Source of the DNA: Pseudomonas alkylphenolica
GTDB lineage: Bacteria > Pseudomonadota > Gammaproteobacteria > Pseudomonadales > Pseudomonadaceae
Direction of reading: 5' to 3'
Assembly (NCBI RefSeq): GCF_004025535.1
Contig: NZ_QJRG01000050.1
Span: 53,589-117,588, forward strand
DNA length: 64,000 bases
Shown: in pieces, positions 44,715-53,585 of the stretch
Numbering within the stretch: the stretch's first letter is position 1
How the letters are laid out: each line of letters starts with the position of its first letter
Notes under the pieces: generated by a model
Databases searched by the model: none
Told to the model about the DNA's origin: nothing
What the model saw: only the letters and a program-made list of their open reading frames with translations
Position numbers and translations under genes: made by a program

Positions 44715-45689
44715 TCAGGCACGACCCGCCGACAGCCGTGCTGCTCCGCTGCGCACCTCGCTGGCGGTGCAGCCAAAGTGTTGGCGAAAGCTGCGGGTGA
44801 ACTGCGCCTGGTCGCTGAAGCCCCAGCGCATCGCCAGCTCACCGATGGTCAGGCGGCAATTGGGGTCGTTGAGGGCGGTGTTGACGGCTTGCAGGCGTTG
44901 CTGACGAATCCACTCGCCGAGACTGTACGGGGTGCTGCTGAAGAGTTTGTGCAGGTAACGCACGGACAGACCGCAGGCCTCGGCAACCATCGGCGGGGCC
45001 AGGTCGGGGTTGCCCAAGTGCTGCTTTACATACTGTTCGATGCGTTGCAGGTGCATCGCCGCCAGGTTTGAGCTTTCACTGGTGAGCACGCGCTCGTCGT
45101 CGCGCAGGGCCATCAGCAGGGTCGCCAGGGCTTGCTCCAGGAGCATGTGCCGGACCGGTTCGGCGCACTCGTCAAAACGCGCGGCGCACATGGCCAGCTG
45201 GTCGACGAAGATTCGCCCCAGGGCACGCTTGGCGTCAAAGCTGAACCGCGTATAGCGCTCGGCACCGCGCAATTGGCCGTGCAGCGCGCGCTCGGGCAGC
45301 TTGAACACCCACAGGTCGTTGTCGCAGGAGTAATGAAAGCGGTAAGGCGCATCGCCCCGTTCGAAGATGAAACCACCGGGCTGACAACGCAGCGCGCGAC
45401 CGTCCTGCTCGAAATGCACTTCACTGCGCCGCGGTACGGTGACCAGGTAACAGGCTTCGCGGTCTTCACTGACCTGGGCTTTGCTGCGCGAATAGCCCAG
45501 CTGGCTGGAGCGCAGGCGCGACAAGGTCAGTGGCGTGCTGGCGGTTTCCCAGATTTGCAGGGTGCCGCTGAAGCGATCACTGGCCGAGAATTCCAGCGAC
45601 AGGGGGAAATAGGCACTGGCAATGGCCTGCGCCCACAGCGGCTGACGCTGGTTGTCGGGCCAGGCACGGGTGCTGAGTCGATGGGCCAT
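44715..45689 (-). CDS. AraC-family regulator (FeaR/AraC_binding_2-like)
   Basis: The 324-residue protein has a cupin-like N-domain of the AraC_binding_2 kind (RRSEVHFEQDGRALRCQPGGFIFERGDAPYRFHY, about residues 86-119) and a C-terminal AraC HTH (AACGLSVRYLHKLFS-type segment and LTIGELAMRWGFSDQAQFTRSFRQHFGCTASEVR, about 281-314). ATG 45689 follows GAGGA. It lies 95 bp downstream of hyuA in the same direction, so it may be the regulator of the hydantoinase genes; its leader also has a Crc-type motif. It converges on phaC with only 16 bp between. Confidence 0.88.
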   Translation of the reverse strand: MAHRLSTRAWPDNQRQPLWAQAIASAYFPLSLEFSASDRFSGTLQIWETASTPLTLSRLRSSQLGYSRSKAQVSEDREACYLVTVPRRSEVHFEQDGRALRCQPGGFIFERGDAPYRFHYSCDNDLWVFKLPERALHGQLRGAERYTRFSFDAKRALGRIFVDQLAMCAARFDECAEPVRHMLLEQALATLLMALRDDERVLTSESSNLAAMHLQRIEQYVKQHLGNPDLAPPMVAEACGLSVRYLHKLFSSTPYSLGEWIRQQRLQAVNTALNDPNCRLTIGELAMRWGFSDQAQFTRSFRQHFGCTASEVRSGAARLSAGRA

Positions 45690-45705
45690 GGCTGTCCTCG
45701 TATGG

Positions 45706-45713
45706 TTTTTATT
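45706..45713 (-). promoter_or_regulatory. Hfq/Crc motif before AraC gene
   Basis: On the minus strand AATAAAAA matches AANAANAA, 17-24 nt before ATG 45689. A hairpin (CGGTGCCG 45721-45728 with CGGCACCG 45742-45749) lies just upstream, between hyuA and this gene. Confidence 0.4.
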
Positions 45714-45784
45714 ATGAGGACGGTGCCGAGGCACAAGCCATCGGCACCGCTGGTTGGCCATCATTGGTCATTGCCGGCGGGTGG

Positions 45785-47875
45785 TCAATCCTGTGGCGTC
45801 AGCCGGTAGGTGGCCGACGGTGCCAGGGTCGCCTGCCAGCCCGGCGGCACGACAATGTTGGTGGTCAGTTCTTCGATCACGCACGGGCCTGTTACCGTTT
45901 GCCCGGCGTGCAGGCGCTCGCCGTTGTACACCGGGGTGTCCTGCCAGGGCGACTGGGCATCGAACAGCATGGGCCGCACGCCACTGGCCTTGGCCGCCGT
46001 TGCTTCCTCAGGGCTTGGCAGCGTTGGCATGGGCGGGCGTTGCAGGCGCGCGATCACCGAACACTCGAGGTTGACCAGTTCTGCCGGGCTGTCTGGCTCG
46101 CTGTAGGAGAACAATGCCTTGTGCCGGGTATGAAAGGCATCGCGCAACGCGGCCAGCCCGGCGGCGTCCAGCTGATCGCAGCTGAGCTCGACACTGCATT
46201 CGTGCACCTGGCCCAGGTAACGGATTTCCAGGGTGTACAGGCATTCAACGTGGTTGTCGGTGCCAAAACCATCGTCGCGCAGGTTGCTCATGCCGCGCTC
46301 GCGCAGTTCGCGCAAGGTCTGGTTGAGCAGCGGCAGGTTCACCAGGTTGTCGTCCAGGCGCATTGGCAGGCTGGTCAGCTGGTCGTAGCGGATGTCCGAG
46401 AGAATCTGGCCATAGGCGCATAGCCCGGAGGCCACTTTCGGGATCAGCACCACCTTGCTGCCGATTTCCTCTGCCAGGCGCATCACGTGCATACCGGCCG
46501 CGCCGCCGGCGCCGATGAGGGCGAAGTCGCGCGGGTCATAGCCACGCTCCACCGAGACCCGGCGAATGCCGCTGACCATATTCAGGTTGACCAGGGTAAT
46601 GATACCGATCGCCGCCCGTTCAACGCTGATACCCAACGGCTCGGCGATTTTATTGCGGATTGCCTCGATGGCGGCTTTGCGGTTGAGGCGGATGCTGCCG
46701 CCAAGTAACGCGCCGTCGGCCAGGTAACCCAGGGCCAGGTTGGCGTCGGTGACGGTCGGTTCGGTGCCGCCCTTGCCGTAACACACCGGGCCCGGGTTCG
46801 CCCCGGCGCTACGCGGGCCGACCTGGAGCATGCCGAAGTCGTCGAGGTAGGCAATCGAACCGCCGCCGGCACCGAGGGTTTCCACCTGGATCATCGGCAC
46901 GCCGATGCGGTAGCGCAGAAAGTCGGTGTCTTTGCTGAAGTTGGTCCGGCCTGCCTTGCTCAGGGTGATGTCGAACGAGGTGCCGCCCATGTCCACGGTG
47001 ATGACGTTGTCGATACCGAACGGCTGGGCTACGCACAAACCCGCTTGCGGCGCCGAGGCAGGGCCGGAGTTGATCGCATTGACCGCGCGTTCGCGCATGA
47101 CCACGCCCGGTGCCAGGCCGCCGTTGGACTGGAAGTAACGGGTGGGTTGCTGGGCGCCGAGTTCTTCGAACAGCGCGTCGATCCGTTCGATGTAGCGGCC
47201 CATCACCGGGCTCAGGTAGGCATTGACCACCGTGGTCGAGGTGCGGGTGTATTCGCGGATCTGCGGGAACACTTCATTGCCGGTGCACACGAAGACATCG
47301 GGCAAGGCGGCGCGCACCATGTCGGCGGCGCGCTGTTCGTGGGCCGGGTTGCGCACCGACCAGACGAACGAAATGGCCACGGCGGCGACGTTCTGTTCAC
47401 GGAAGTAGGCGATGGCATCGGTAACGGCCTGCTCGTCAAGCGCGGCATATTCGCTGCCGTCACTGAGGATGCGCCCGCCGACCGGCCGGCGCAGGTGACG
47501 CGGCACCAGCATGTACGCCGGCGGGTAGGCGGCATCGTAGCGGTGCCCGTCTTCCTTGTGGCCCAGGCGGATTTCCAGGCTGTCTTCGTGGCCTTCGGTG
47601 CACAGCAGGCCCACCTTGACCCCGGTTTTTTCGATCAGCGCGTTGAGCGCTACCGTGGTGCCGTTGATGCACAGGTCGCAGTCGCCAACGATCTCGGCGG
47701 GTGTGCGGCCAATGGCATCGGCGATTTGCGCCAGGCCATTGCGGATGGCAATGGTGCCGTCCTGCGGGGTGGAGGGTGCCTTGAACAGCTGCACGTTGCC
47801 GCTGCGGTCGGCGAGGATGAAGTCGGTGAAGGTGCCGCCGGCGTCGATACCCAGGCGATAGTGTTGCTTGGTCAT
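45785..47875 (-). CDS. hyuA: Hydantoinase/oxoprolinase A-type subunit
   Basis: The 696-residue protein is a HyuA-family ATPase. GIDAGGTFTDFILADRSG (about residues 9-26) is the phosphate-1 motif of the actin-like fold, and VDMGGTSFDITLSKAGRT (about 294-311) and GAGGAAGMHVMRLAEEIGSKVVLIP are further family marks. With HyuB it forms ATP-dependent ring-opening enzymes such as N-methylhydantoinase, 5-oxoprolinase or caprolactamase, or ATP-dependent carboxylases. The substrate cannot be told from sequence. It follows hyuB by 32 bp. Confidence 0.9.
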   Translation of the reverse strand: MTKQHYRLGIDAGGTFTDFILADRSGNVQLFKAPSTPQDGTIAIRNGLAQIADAIGRTPAEIVGDCDLCINGTTVALNALIEKTGVKVGLLCTEGHEDSLEIRLGHKEDGHRYDAAYPPAYMLVPRHLRRPVGGRILSDGSEYAALDEQAVTDAIAYFREQNVAAVAISFVWSVRNPAHEQRAADMVRAALPDVFVCTGNEVFPQIREYTRTSTTVVNAYLSPVMGRYIERIDALFEELGAQQPTRYFQSNGGLAPGVVMRERAVNAINSGPASAPQAGLCVAQPFGIDNVITVDMGGTSFDITLSKAGRTNFSKDTDFLRYRIGVPMIQVETLGAGGGSIAYLDDFGMLQVGPRSAGANPGPVCYGKGGTEPTVTDANLALGYLADGALLGGSIRLNRKAAIEAIRNKIAEPLGISVERAAIGIITLVNLNMVSGIRRVSVERGYDPRDFALIGAGGAAGMHVMRLAEEIGSKVVLIPKVASGLCAYGQILSDIRYDQLTSLPMRLDDNLVNLPLLNQTLRELRERGMSNLRDDGFGTDNHVECLYTLEIRYLGQVHECSVELSCDQLDAAGLAALRDAFHTRHKALFSYSEPDSPAELVNLECSVIARLQRPPMPTLPSPEEATAAKASGVRPMLFDAQSPWQDTPVYNGERLHAGQTVTGPCVIEELTTNIVVPPGWQATLAPSATYRLTPQD

Positions 47876-47907
47876 GATCAGGGATTCCAGAGTAGGGGCC
47901 GGGAAGG

Positions 47908-49653
47908 TCAGCGCGAAGTTCGGCAGGCGTGGGTGGCGGAGTCATTGACCTGACCGCTGTCGTCGATCACCACGCCATACTCCAGGCGGGCGCCTTCTAC
48001 CGACACCAGGCCGTTGCGCACATCGCTCAACACCTGGGCCACCGGGCGCTGCAGCGGGTTGCCGTAGCCACCGCCACCGGGGTTGATGTTGATCACCCGC
48101 TCACCGGGTTGCGCGGTGATGTGTGCGTTATGGATGAAGTGTTGTTCCTCACCGTCGCGCTTGCGGTGAATCAGGCGGCCGAGCTTGGGCTCGAGCAGGA
48201 CGTTGGTGGCGCCTGCCGCGCCGGAGGTTGGCAGTTGCCTGCCTTCGCCAAAGCCCACCACGGTCATCGGATGGTTCAACGGTTCGATCTCGATGCGCGT
48301 CCCGGAGCCGCCGCGATATTCGCCCGCGCCGCCGCTGTCGGTCATCAGGCTGTAGCGGTGGATGAGGATCGGGTAGGAGTACTCCAGCAGTTCGATATCG
48401 CCGGACATCAGCGCGCCGAAACAGCACAGCGGCCCGCACGCCGGCCAACCGTCCATGGCCTTGTTGGCGCCGGCGCCGGAGATGATCGAGGCGAGCACCA
48501 TGGTCACGTATTCATCGTTGTTGTTACGCGGGTCATGGCCAGCGATGTTGATGCCGCTGGCGTGCCCCCACGAGGCCGTGACCCGCTCTGGCGCGGCCTG
48601 CTCCAGCGCGCTGCGCACGGCGTCGGCCAGGGTCTCCATGGGTGTGGTGGTGCTGTTGACATGCGGCGCCGGCTCGCGGGCGTTGCACAAGGTGCCCGGC
48701 GGCCCGAGGTCGACCGACACACAGCGGTACAGCCCTTCGTTGTAGGGCGGGGGCACCTGGGCAAACATCATCAGCCCCAGGTACACGCCCGATACCGAGT
48801 TGCCGGCATAGGAGTTGATGAAGTAGGGCACTTGTGGCGGGCTCTCGATCAGCACATGCGCCTCGTCGCCGCGTATCTCGACTTGAGCGGTGATCGACAA
48901 CTCGCCCAGGCCGTGGCCCGAATCCTCCAGCACGGCGGTGCCGGTGTAGACACCGTCGGGGACATCGCGCAGCAACGCGCGCATGTGGCGGTCGGCCATG
49001 TCTTTGAGCTCGGCAACGCAGGCACGGACCTGTTCCACGCCGTAGCGGTCAAGCAGTTCGAGCAGGTGCCGCTCGCCGACGTTGCAGGCGCCGTACTGGG
49101 CGTTGAGGTCGCCTTCCTGATAGGCGCGGGCGCGCATGTTGGTCAGCAGCAGGTTGATCACGTCTTCACGCCGCTTGCCCTGCGACCAGAGCTTTACCGG
49201 CGGAATGCGCAGGCCTTCGGCATAGATTTCCTTGGCGTCGGGGTTGTAGCCGGCCGGTACCGGGCCGCCGATGTCGGTCAGGTGGCCCTTGCACACGGTC
49301 CAGAACACCAGTTCACCGTGGTAGAACACCGGCTTGTACATGCAGCAGTCGAGGATATGGCTGCCGTTATAGGCCGGGTCGTTGTGGTAGATCACATCGC
49401 CGGGTTGCACGTCATCGCCGAAGAACCCGGCCACGCATTTCATCGCCGGGATCAGCGAGCCCAGGTGAATCGGGATGTCCTGACCCTGCAGGATCATTTC
49501 CGGGAGGTGGTCGAAGAGGGCGTTGGAGTAGTCGTGCGCCAGGTTGAAAACACTGGAACGCCCGGTTTTTTCGAGGGTGATGGTCATTTCGCGCTGCGCG
49601 GTTTCGAGCGCACCGCGCACCACCGCCAGGGTGATCGGATCTACTGTACTCAT
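47908..49653 (-). CDS. hyuB: Hydantoinase B-type subunit
   Basis: The 581-residue protein is a HyuB-family subunit. It starts DPITLAVVRGALETAQREMTITLEKTGRSSVFNLAHDYSNALFD and contains GDVIYHNDPAYNGSHILDCCMYKPVFY (about residues 84-110) and SGGAGEYRGGSGTRIEIEPL (about 433-452), the conserved family blocks. It pairs with HyuA; both are soluble. The start at ATG 49653 has a strong double Crc-type motif 16-26 nt upstream. It is the first gene of a possible hyuB-hyuA-araC transcript. Confidence 0.9.
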   Translation of the reverse strand: MSTVDPITLAVVRGALETAQREMTITLEKTGRSSVFNLAHDYSNALFDHLPEMILQGQDIPIHLGSLIPAMKCVAGFFGDDVQPGDVIYHNDPAYNGSHILDCCMYKPVFYHGELVFWTVCKGHLTDIGGPVPAGYNPDAKEIYAEGLRIPPVKLWSQGKRREDVINLLLTNMRARAYQEGDLNAQYGACNVGERHLLELLDRYGVEQVRACVAELKDMADRHMRALLRDVPDGVYTGTAVLEDSGHGLGELSITAQVEIRGDEAHVLIESPPQVPYFINSYAGNSVSGVYLGLMMFAQVPPPYNEGLYRCVSVDLGPPGTLCNAREPAPHVNSTTTPMETLADAVRSALEQAAPERVTASWGHASGINIAGHDPRNNNDEYVTMVLASIISGAGANKAMDGWPACGPLCCFGALMSGDIELLEYSYPILIHRYSLMTDSGGAGEYRGGSGTRIEIEPLNHPMTVVGFGEGRQLPTSGAAGATNVLLEPKLGRLIHRKRDGEEQHFIHNAHITAQPGERVININPGGGGYGNPLQRPVAQVLSDVRNGLVSVEGARLEYGVVIDDSGQVNDSATHACRTSR

Positions 49654-49668
49654 GGGTCACCAGAAATC

Positions 49669-49679
49669 TTGTTGTTATT
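49669..49679 (-). promoter_or_regulatory. Overlapping Hfq/Crc motifs before hyuB
   Basis: Read on the minus strand AATAACAACAA carries AATAACAA and AACAACAA, both AANAANAA matches, 16-26 nt before ATG 49653. Confidence 0.6.
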
Positions 49680-49849
49680 CAGGTGGAGGTCAGGACGAAC
49701 GTCTAACCCACGATACAAAGCTACGTGCTCAAGCCCGGGGCTGGCTTGGCGTGCAGTGCACTGGTTTTTGATCGGCAGTGCACACTGGCCGGTGATGGCG
49801 GGAGGGAAGTGATGTTTGTTCTACCTTCCTGAAATTTGCGCTGCATGTT

Positions 49850-49875
49850 TTCGCGGGTAAACCCGCTCCCACAGG
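49850..49875. repeat. REP element of Pseudomonas putida type
   Basis: The core TCGCGGGTAAACCCGCTCC (49851-49869) forms a GCGGGT/ACCCGC hairpin and continues CACAGG, the usual REP end. It lies in the 283-bp gap between hyuB and the reductase gene; the rest of that gap shows no gene. Confidence 0.75.
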
Positions 49876-49936
49876 GCCTGCAGGGATGCTGAAAATGCAA
49901 TGTACCTGTGTCACAGGCCCCTTGGCTTACCTGATA

Positions 49937-51058
49937 TCAGCCGAGGTAAGGCGCGTAGTCCACGTAACCGTTGATACCGCCGCCGTAGTAGGTGTCGCGA
50001 TCGGCCGGGGTCAGCGGCCAGCCATTTTTCAGGCGTGCGACCAGGTCCGGGTTGGCAATGAACGGCTGGCCGAACCCGGGCAGGTCGATCAGGCCGCTGT
50101 CGACCAGCGCCTGCGCCCGTTCCAGGGTCAGGTCGCCGGCCAGAATAAGCGCAGTGTTGCCCAGATCCTTGCGGCAATTTTGCAGCAGCTTCTTGATCGC
50201 TTCATCGCGAACCTGGGCACTTTCAGCCGCGAGGAAGAAGTTGGTCTGGTCCATGACATGGACATAGGCAATGCCGCGCTGACCCAGCCCGGCGCACAGC
50301 GCCGCATAGGTTTCGTCGATCTCGGGGTACAGCGGCATGTCCATCAACTGGCCGTAAGGCGAAATACGGATGCCCACGCGCTCTTTGCCGATACGCGCGC
50401 ACACGGCGTCGACCACTTCGAAGGCGAAGCGCAGGCGGTTCTCCAGGGTGTCGGCGGCGTACTGGTCGGTACGGTCGTTGACCAGCGGGTTGAGGAACTG
50501 CTCGACAATGTAGCCATTGGCGCCATGGATTTCGACACCGTCAAAGCCGGCTTCAATCGCATTGGCCGCCGCCTGGGCAAAGTCCCGGACCACGCGGGCA
50601 ACGCCTGCGGTGCTCAAGGGTTGCGGAACCGAGGTGGCGACAAAACCCGGGTTGCCCTGTTCATCGTAGCCAAAGGCAACGGCGCCCTGGGCGACCTTGC
50701 TACTGGCGCTGACAGGGGCCTTGCCGCCTTCCTGAATCGAGGTGTGCGACACCCGGCCGACATGCCAGAGCTGCGCGTAGATCTTGCCGCCGACGCTGTG
50801 CACGGAATCAGTGACCAGTTTCCAGCCGGCGATTTGCGCCGGGGTGTAGATCCCTGGGTTGAACAGGTAGCCCTGGCCCTCACGGGAGATCGGTGTGCCC
50901 TCCGAGACGATCAGGCCTGTGGTGGCGCGCTGGGCATAGTAGAGGGCAGTTTCGACAGTGGCGATATCGTCAGGCGACCGTGAACGGGTCATTGGCGCCA
51001 TGACAAAACGGTTGCTGAGTACGTCGTTACCTAGTTTGAACGTTTCGAACAAGCTCAT
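49937..51058 (-). CDS. Old Yellow Enzyme family alkene reductase
   Basis: The 373-residue FMN enzyme is of the NemA/xenobiotic reductase group. It begins with NRFVMAPMTRSRSPDDIATVETALYYAQRATTGLIVSEGTPIS (about residues 16-58), has the substrate-binding His-x-x-Asn pair in GVEIHGANGYIVEQFLNPLVNDRTDQYAA (about 171-199), and the C-terminal phosphate-binding part AGDLTLERA...GFGQPFIANPDLVARLKNG. It reduces activated C=C bonds or nitro compounds with NAD(P)H. A LysR gene is divergent and probably senses electrophiles or a related signal. Confidence 0.92.
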   Translation of the reverse strand: MSLFETFKLGNDVLSNRFVMAPMTRSRSPDDIATVETALYYAQRATTGLIVSEGTPISREGQGYLFNPGIYTPAQIAGWKLVTDSVHSVGGKIYAQLWHVGRVSHTSIQEGGKAPVSASSKVAQGAVAFGYDEQGNPGFVATSVPQPLSTAGVARVVRDFAQAAANAIEAGFDGVEIHGANGYIVEQFLNPLVNDRTDQYAADTLENRLRFAFEVVDAVCARIGKERVGIRISPYGQLMDMPLYPEIDETYAALCAGLGQRGIAYVHVMDQTNFFLAAESAQVRDEAIKKLLQNCRKDLGNTALILAGDLTLERAQALVDSGLIDLPGFGQPFIANPDLVARLKNGWPLTPADRDTYYGGGINGYVDYAPYLG

Positions 51059-51212
51059 GCGTGAGATTCCATCAAGTGTATCGGTTGGAATAGGGGCGAT
51101 TGCCGCTTTGCGTCAGAATGCCTTTCCACTAGGATATTGAAGAATCTGCAATTGATCTGAGGAGAAAATTACCAAGTGTCAGGAATTAAATTCATCAATA
51201 GCGGAGTCTGAC

Positions 51213-52139
51213 GTGTATTCTTCCGAGCGCCTCAAAGGCATCGACGTGTTCGTCATGGTGGCCGACCTGGGCAGTTTTACTGCAGCGTCGGAACGCCTTG
51301 GCCTGACCAGTTCGGCCATCAGCAAGGGCATCGCCCGCCTGGAGCAACGCATCGGTACCCGGCTGTTCAACCGCACCACGCGCCGTTTGGCCCTCACCGA
51401 AGCGGGCACCACCTTTTACCGCACCTGTACCGCCGTGCTGGCAGACCTGGAAGAGGCCGAGCTGGCCATCGCCAGCGAATGCAGCGAGCCCCATGGGCGC
51501 ATCCGCATCGATCTTCCGGCGTCGTACGGGCGCCTGCATGTGCTGCCACTGATTCTCGAGTTCATCGAGAAGCACCCGTTGCTGCAGCCGCATATATCGT
51601 TCTCCGACCGCTTCGTCGATCCGCTGCACGACGGCATCGACATTGTCGTCAGAATCGGCGGCACAGACGCCTGGCCTGCCGCGCTGGGGCATCAGTACTT
51701 TGGTGCGCAGCGCCTGACCTTCTGTGCGTCTGCGCAGTATTTGAAAGTGCATGGCGTTCCCACCACGGAGCGTGACCTTGAACAGCATCAGTGCATTGGC
51801 TACCTGCAAAGCGACGGGCTGGTAGGGCCGTGGTTCTTCAAGGGCGAACTGCCGGGTGAAATGGAGCGTCGGGTGGTGCACACGCGGATGGCAGTAGGCG
51901 ATGGTCAGGCAGAGGTCGACGCGGTGCTGGCCGGGCATGGCATTGGCCAGCTGCCGACCTGGCTGGTGCACCAGCACCTGCAGTCGGGCGCGATCATCGA
52001 AGTGCTGCCGGACCTCGCCACCGATGGCTTGCCGATGAACCTGATATGGCTCAAGAGCCGGGAGAACCTGCCCAAGGTCAAGGCGCTGATCGACTACCTG
52101 GGTGAGCGACTGGCCGCGCACGGCACGCATAAGCGCTGA
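51213..52139 (+). CDS. LysR-family regulator
   Basis: The 308-residue protein has a typical LysR DNA-binding domain (LKGIDVFVMVADLGSFTAASERLGLTSSAISKGIARLEQRIGTRLFNRTTRRL, about residues 7-59) and the substrate-binding domain of the CrgA/DmlR subgroup. The start is GTG 51213, 6 nt after GGAG. It is divergent from the Old Yellow Enzyme gene and most likely controls it. The 154-bp gap contains the palindrome GAATTAAATTC (51182-51192), a possible part of the operator. Confidence 0.9.
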   Translation: MYSSERLKGIDVFVMVADLGSFTAASERLGLTSSAISKGIARLEQRIGTRLFNRTTRRLALTEAGTTFYRTCTAVLADLEEAELAIASECSEPHGRIRIDLPASYGRLHVLPLILEFIEKHPLLQPHISFSDRFVDPLHDGIDIVVRIGGTDAWPAALGHQYFGAQRLTFCASAQYLKVHGVPTTERDLEQHQCIGYLQSDGLVGPWFFKGELPGEMERRVVHTRMAVGDGQAEVDAVLAGHGIGQLPTWLVHQHLQSGAIIEVLPDLATDGLPMNLIWLKSRENLPKVKALIDYLGERLAAHGTHKR

Positions 52140-52144
52140 AAACC

Positions 52145-52173
52145 GAACGGGGCGTCATGTCGACGCCCCGTTC
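52145..52173. terminator. Bidirectional terminator between LysR and DUF1329 genes
   Basis: GAACGGGGCGTC (52145-52156) pairs perfectly with GACGCCCCGTTC (52162-52173) around a 5-nt loop, between two converging genes. A short A run precedes it on the plus strand, serving the minus-strand transcript. Confidence 0.8.
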
Positions 52174-52197
52174 AGTTCACGCTGAATGCTGCTTGAT

Positions 52198-53565
52198 TCA
52201 GCGCAGGCCGTCGGTGCGCAAGGCCGCCGGGGTGAAGTCGTAGTACTTCGCCACCTGGCCATACTGCGTGGTGCTCGGTTCTTCGTTGCGCATGCCCAGT
52301 GCCAGGTAACGTCCGGACATCAGGTCGTACAGCGTTTCCACCGCCAGGTAAGAGGTCTGTTGCGCGTAATTGAACAGCGCATGGCCTTCGGCGACACGCC
52401 ACAGTTGGCCACGACCGTCATAGTGGTCGACTTCGGCGAGCTGCCAGGTGTCTTCATCCAGGTACATGTGGCGCTTGGAGTACACATGGCGGCTGCCCGG
52501 CTTTAGCGTCGCCACCACTTCCCAGACCCGGTGCAGTTCGTAGCGGGTGTGATCAGGATTGATGTGCCCGGCCTGGACGATATCGTCGTACTTGAGTGTC
52601 GGCGACTCCAGTTCATAGCTGTTGTAGGGGATATACAGCTCTTTTTTGCCCACCAGGGTCCATTCGTAGCGATCCGGGGCGCCGTTGAACATGTCCAGGT
52701 TATCGGCGGTGCGCAGGCCATCAGAGGCTGTGCCCGGGCCGTCGTAGGCAATTTGCGGTGCCCGCCGTACGCGACGCTGACCGGCGTTGTATACCCAGGC
52801 CAGGCGCGGCTCGACGGTCTGGTTGACGGTCTCGTGGGCGAGCACGGCGGTACCGGCCAGGCGAGCCGGCGCGGTGACCCGCTGCTTGACCATGTAGAGG
52901 ATGCTGCCTTTGCGCTCGGGCGGGAAGTCGGCGATCTGCTCCGGGTAAACCTGCTCTTCCTCGAAGCGCACCGGGGTGTAGGCACCGTTTTCCTGCGGAG
53001 TGACCTGGATATAGCTGCGCTTGTAGTTGCCGCCCACATAACGGGTAATGTGGTTCCACAGCACTTCTACGCCGTTCCTGGGGATGGGGAACGCGTAGTA
53101 GCCGCTTTTTTCAAAGTTGCTCAGGCCATCGCCGTTGTTGGTTTCCTGCACCTGCACGGCACTCTTACGTGCCGCGTCCATGATGCCCGCAGGCACGGTA
53201 GCGCTGCGGTGGGTAGGGTAAACGGGCATGCGGTAGGTGTTCGGGTAGCGCTTGAACAGGGCCATCTGACCGTCGGTCAACTTGTCCCGGTATTGTTCGG
53301 CGTTGCTGGCGGTAATGACAAACAGCGGCTTTTCGCCGGCAAACGGGTTGGCAAGGAAACCGCTGGCCGCGACCTTGCCGGCGTCTTTGGGCAGCCCCCC
53401 GGTCCAGGCCGGAATGCTGCCATTGGCGTTGGCTTCTTTTTGCGCACCCAGGGGCGTCAGGGTGGTACCCAGGCGGGCAGCTTCGTCAGCCGGGACGGCG
53501 GCCATTACCTGGCTGGCCAGCAGGCTCAAGGCAAGGATGCAACCTTTGGGGAAAGTGGATTTCAT
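52198..53565 (-). CDS. DUF1329 periplasmic protein, second copy
   Basis: The 455-residue protein has a signal peptide (about residues 1-22, VMA) and is a homologue of the protein at 34584-35936, sharing NGSIPAWTGGL, GQRRVRRAPQIAYDGPG, FNGAPDRYEWTLVGKKE and YIPYNSYEL. It follows the DUF1302 gene by 20 bp, the same pairing as in the other locus but in different catabolic company. ATG 53565 follows AGGAATA. Function is unknown; a role in handling a hydrophobic ligand in the periplasm is inference from the LolA/LolB-like fold assigned to the family. Confidence 0.87.
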   Translation of the reverse strand: MKSTFPKGCILALSLLASQVMAAVPADEAARLGTTLTPLGAQKEANANGSIPAWTGGLPKDAGKVAASGFLANPFAGEKPLFVITASNAEQYRDKLTDGQMALFKRYPNTYRMPVYPTHRSATVPAGIMDAARKSAVQVQETNNGDGLSNFEKSGYYAFPIPRNGVEVLWNHITRYVGGNYKRSYIQVTPQENGAYTPVRFEEEQVYPEQIADFPPERKGSILYMVKQRVTAPARLAGTAVLAHETVNQTVEPRLAWVYNAGQRRVRRAPQIAYDGPGTASDGLRTADNLDMFNGAPDRYEWTLVGKKELYIPYNSYELESPTLKYDDIVQAGHINPDHTRYELHRVWEVVATLKPGSRHVYSKRHMYLDEDTWQLAEVDHYDGRGQLWRVAEGHALFNYAQQTSYLAVETLYDLMSGRYLALGMRNEEPSTTQYGQVAKYYDFTPAALRTDGLR

Positions 53566-53585
53566 GAACGTATTCCTGAGCATGG

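Noticed and set aside
47929..49812. 627-codon plus-strand frame opposite hyuB
   Set aside because: Shadow of hyuB, whose family motifs are unmistakable. The same applies to the long plus-strand frame opposite the aldehyde dehydrogenase (9945-11477).
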